Shown: positions 5,289 to 5,434 of the stretch, in pieces
Position numbering within the stretch: position 1 is the first letter of the stretch
Layout: every line of letters starts with the position of its first letter
From: Clostridiaceae bacterium
Lineage (GTDB): Bacteria > Bacillota_A > Clostridia > Acetivibrionales > Acetivibrionaceae
Assembly (NCBI GenBank): GCA_012513545.1
Contig: JAAZCB010000022.1
Coordinates: 1 to 5,434, forward strand
DNA length: 5,434 nt
Direction of reading: 5' to 3'
Notes under the pieces: model-generated
The model's database searches: none
What the model was told of the DNA's origin: nothing
What the model saw: only the letters and a program-made list of their open reading frames with translations
Program-made: the position numbers and the translations under genes

Positions 5289-5416
5289 ACTTTTACAAAT
5301 TATTATATAACAGACATACTATATGGTTTATGTTTAGAAAGAGCTAGTATTTTAAGCTTAAAATGCCTTTATTCTGCTTAAAATATTGGCATCATTAATA
5401 AATGTTATAAACCATA
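5289..5416 (+). repeat. Imperfect dispersed repeat, copy 2 (core 5318-5416); possible structured RNA
   Basis: It shares the blocks ACTTTTAC (5289-5296), ACTATATGGT (5318-5327), GAAAGAGC (5337-5344), AAATGCCTTTATT (5361-5373) and TATAAACCA (5406-5414) with copy 1, in the same order and orientation. It folds well: an outer perfect 10-bp stem TATGGTTTAT (5322-5331) with ATAAACCATA (5407-5416), and an inner 15-bp stem GCTAGTATTTTAAGC (5343-5357) with GCTTAAAATATTGGC (5376-5390). The inner stem contains two G·U pairs that pair only in plus-strand RNA and would be A·C mismatches on the minus strand. It lies upstream of the minus-strand HMA gene and of whatever plus-strand gene lies to the right. 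I recognise no known riboswitch. The matching terminal inverted repeats would also suit a small MITE-like element. Confidence 0.65.
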
Positions 5417-5434
5417 AATTATATAATTCAAAAA

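Noticed and set aside
5302..5310. TATAAT (5307-5302) / extended TGTTATATA on the minus strand as a promoter for the HMA gene
   Set aside because: There is no -35 box at 16-18 bases, and TATA-like strings are common in this AT-rich spacer; possible but weak.
1..5434. CRISPR array, tRNA or rRNA genes, insertion sequence or phage genes
   Set aside because: No regularly spaced repeats, tRNA cloverleaf or TψC-like GGTTCGA motifs, or transposase/integrase motifs were seen on either strand.

Overview
The window is AT-rich DNA from an endospore-forming member of the Clostridia. The evidence is a SipL-type SPOCS/LysM spore morphogenesis gene, a piece of the sporulation protease YabG, a Veg-family gene, the MEP-pathway kinase IspE and strong AGGAGG/GAGGTGA ribosome binding sites. 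The gene order yabG–veg–sipL–ispE is, from memory, a conserved clostridial neighbourhood (also in Clostridioides difficile). Base composition and protein style would fit a Ruminiclostridium/Hungateiclostridium-like organism, but the genus is inference.

Layout, left to right. Bases 1-52 (minus strand) hold the first 17 codons of formate--tetrahydrofolate ligase (fhs), running off the left edge, with its own sigma-A-like promoter. The divergent spacer holds copy 1 of an imperfect ~100-base repeat. Next comes a plus-strand fragment of yabG (348-593): its N-terminal domain is intact but the catalytic part is missing. About 290 bases of gene-remnant-like DNA follow. Two tandem near-perfect sigma-A promoters then drive veg (978-1241), which ends at a hairpin terminator. 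The sipL-like gene (1488-3056) follows, with a very clear rho-independent terminator. After a 335-base spacer with a TTGAAA-17-TATAAT promoter come ispE (3392-4255) and, 6 bases later, a GntR/FCD regulator (4262-4939) in the same operon. A long hairpin separates this operon from a convergent minus-strand gene for a 68-residue heavy-metal-associated (HMA) domain protein (5035-5241). Copy 2 of the repeat lies at the right edge.

How the parts relate: yabG and sipL belong to spore coat/cortex assembly; ispE is housekeeping isoprenoid synthesis and has its own vegetative-type promoter, so the cluster is a physical neighbourhood rather than one transcript. The points most worth a second look are (a) the truncated yabG next to an intact gene for one of its reported substrates, with odd in-frame continuation, (b) the two-copy repeat, whose right copy folds into a long stem that is perfect only as plus-strand RNA because of G·U pairs, and (c) the double consensus promoter of veg. 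I did not find a convincing new defence, mobile or biosynthetic system.
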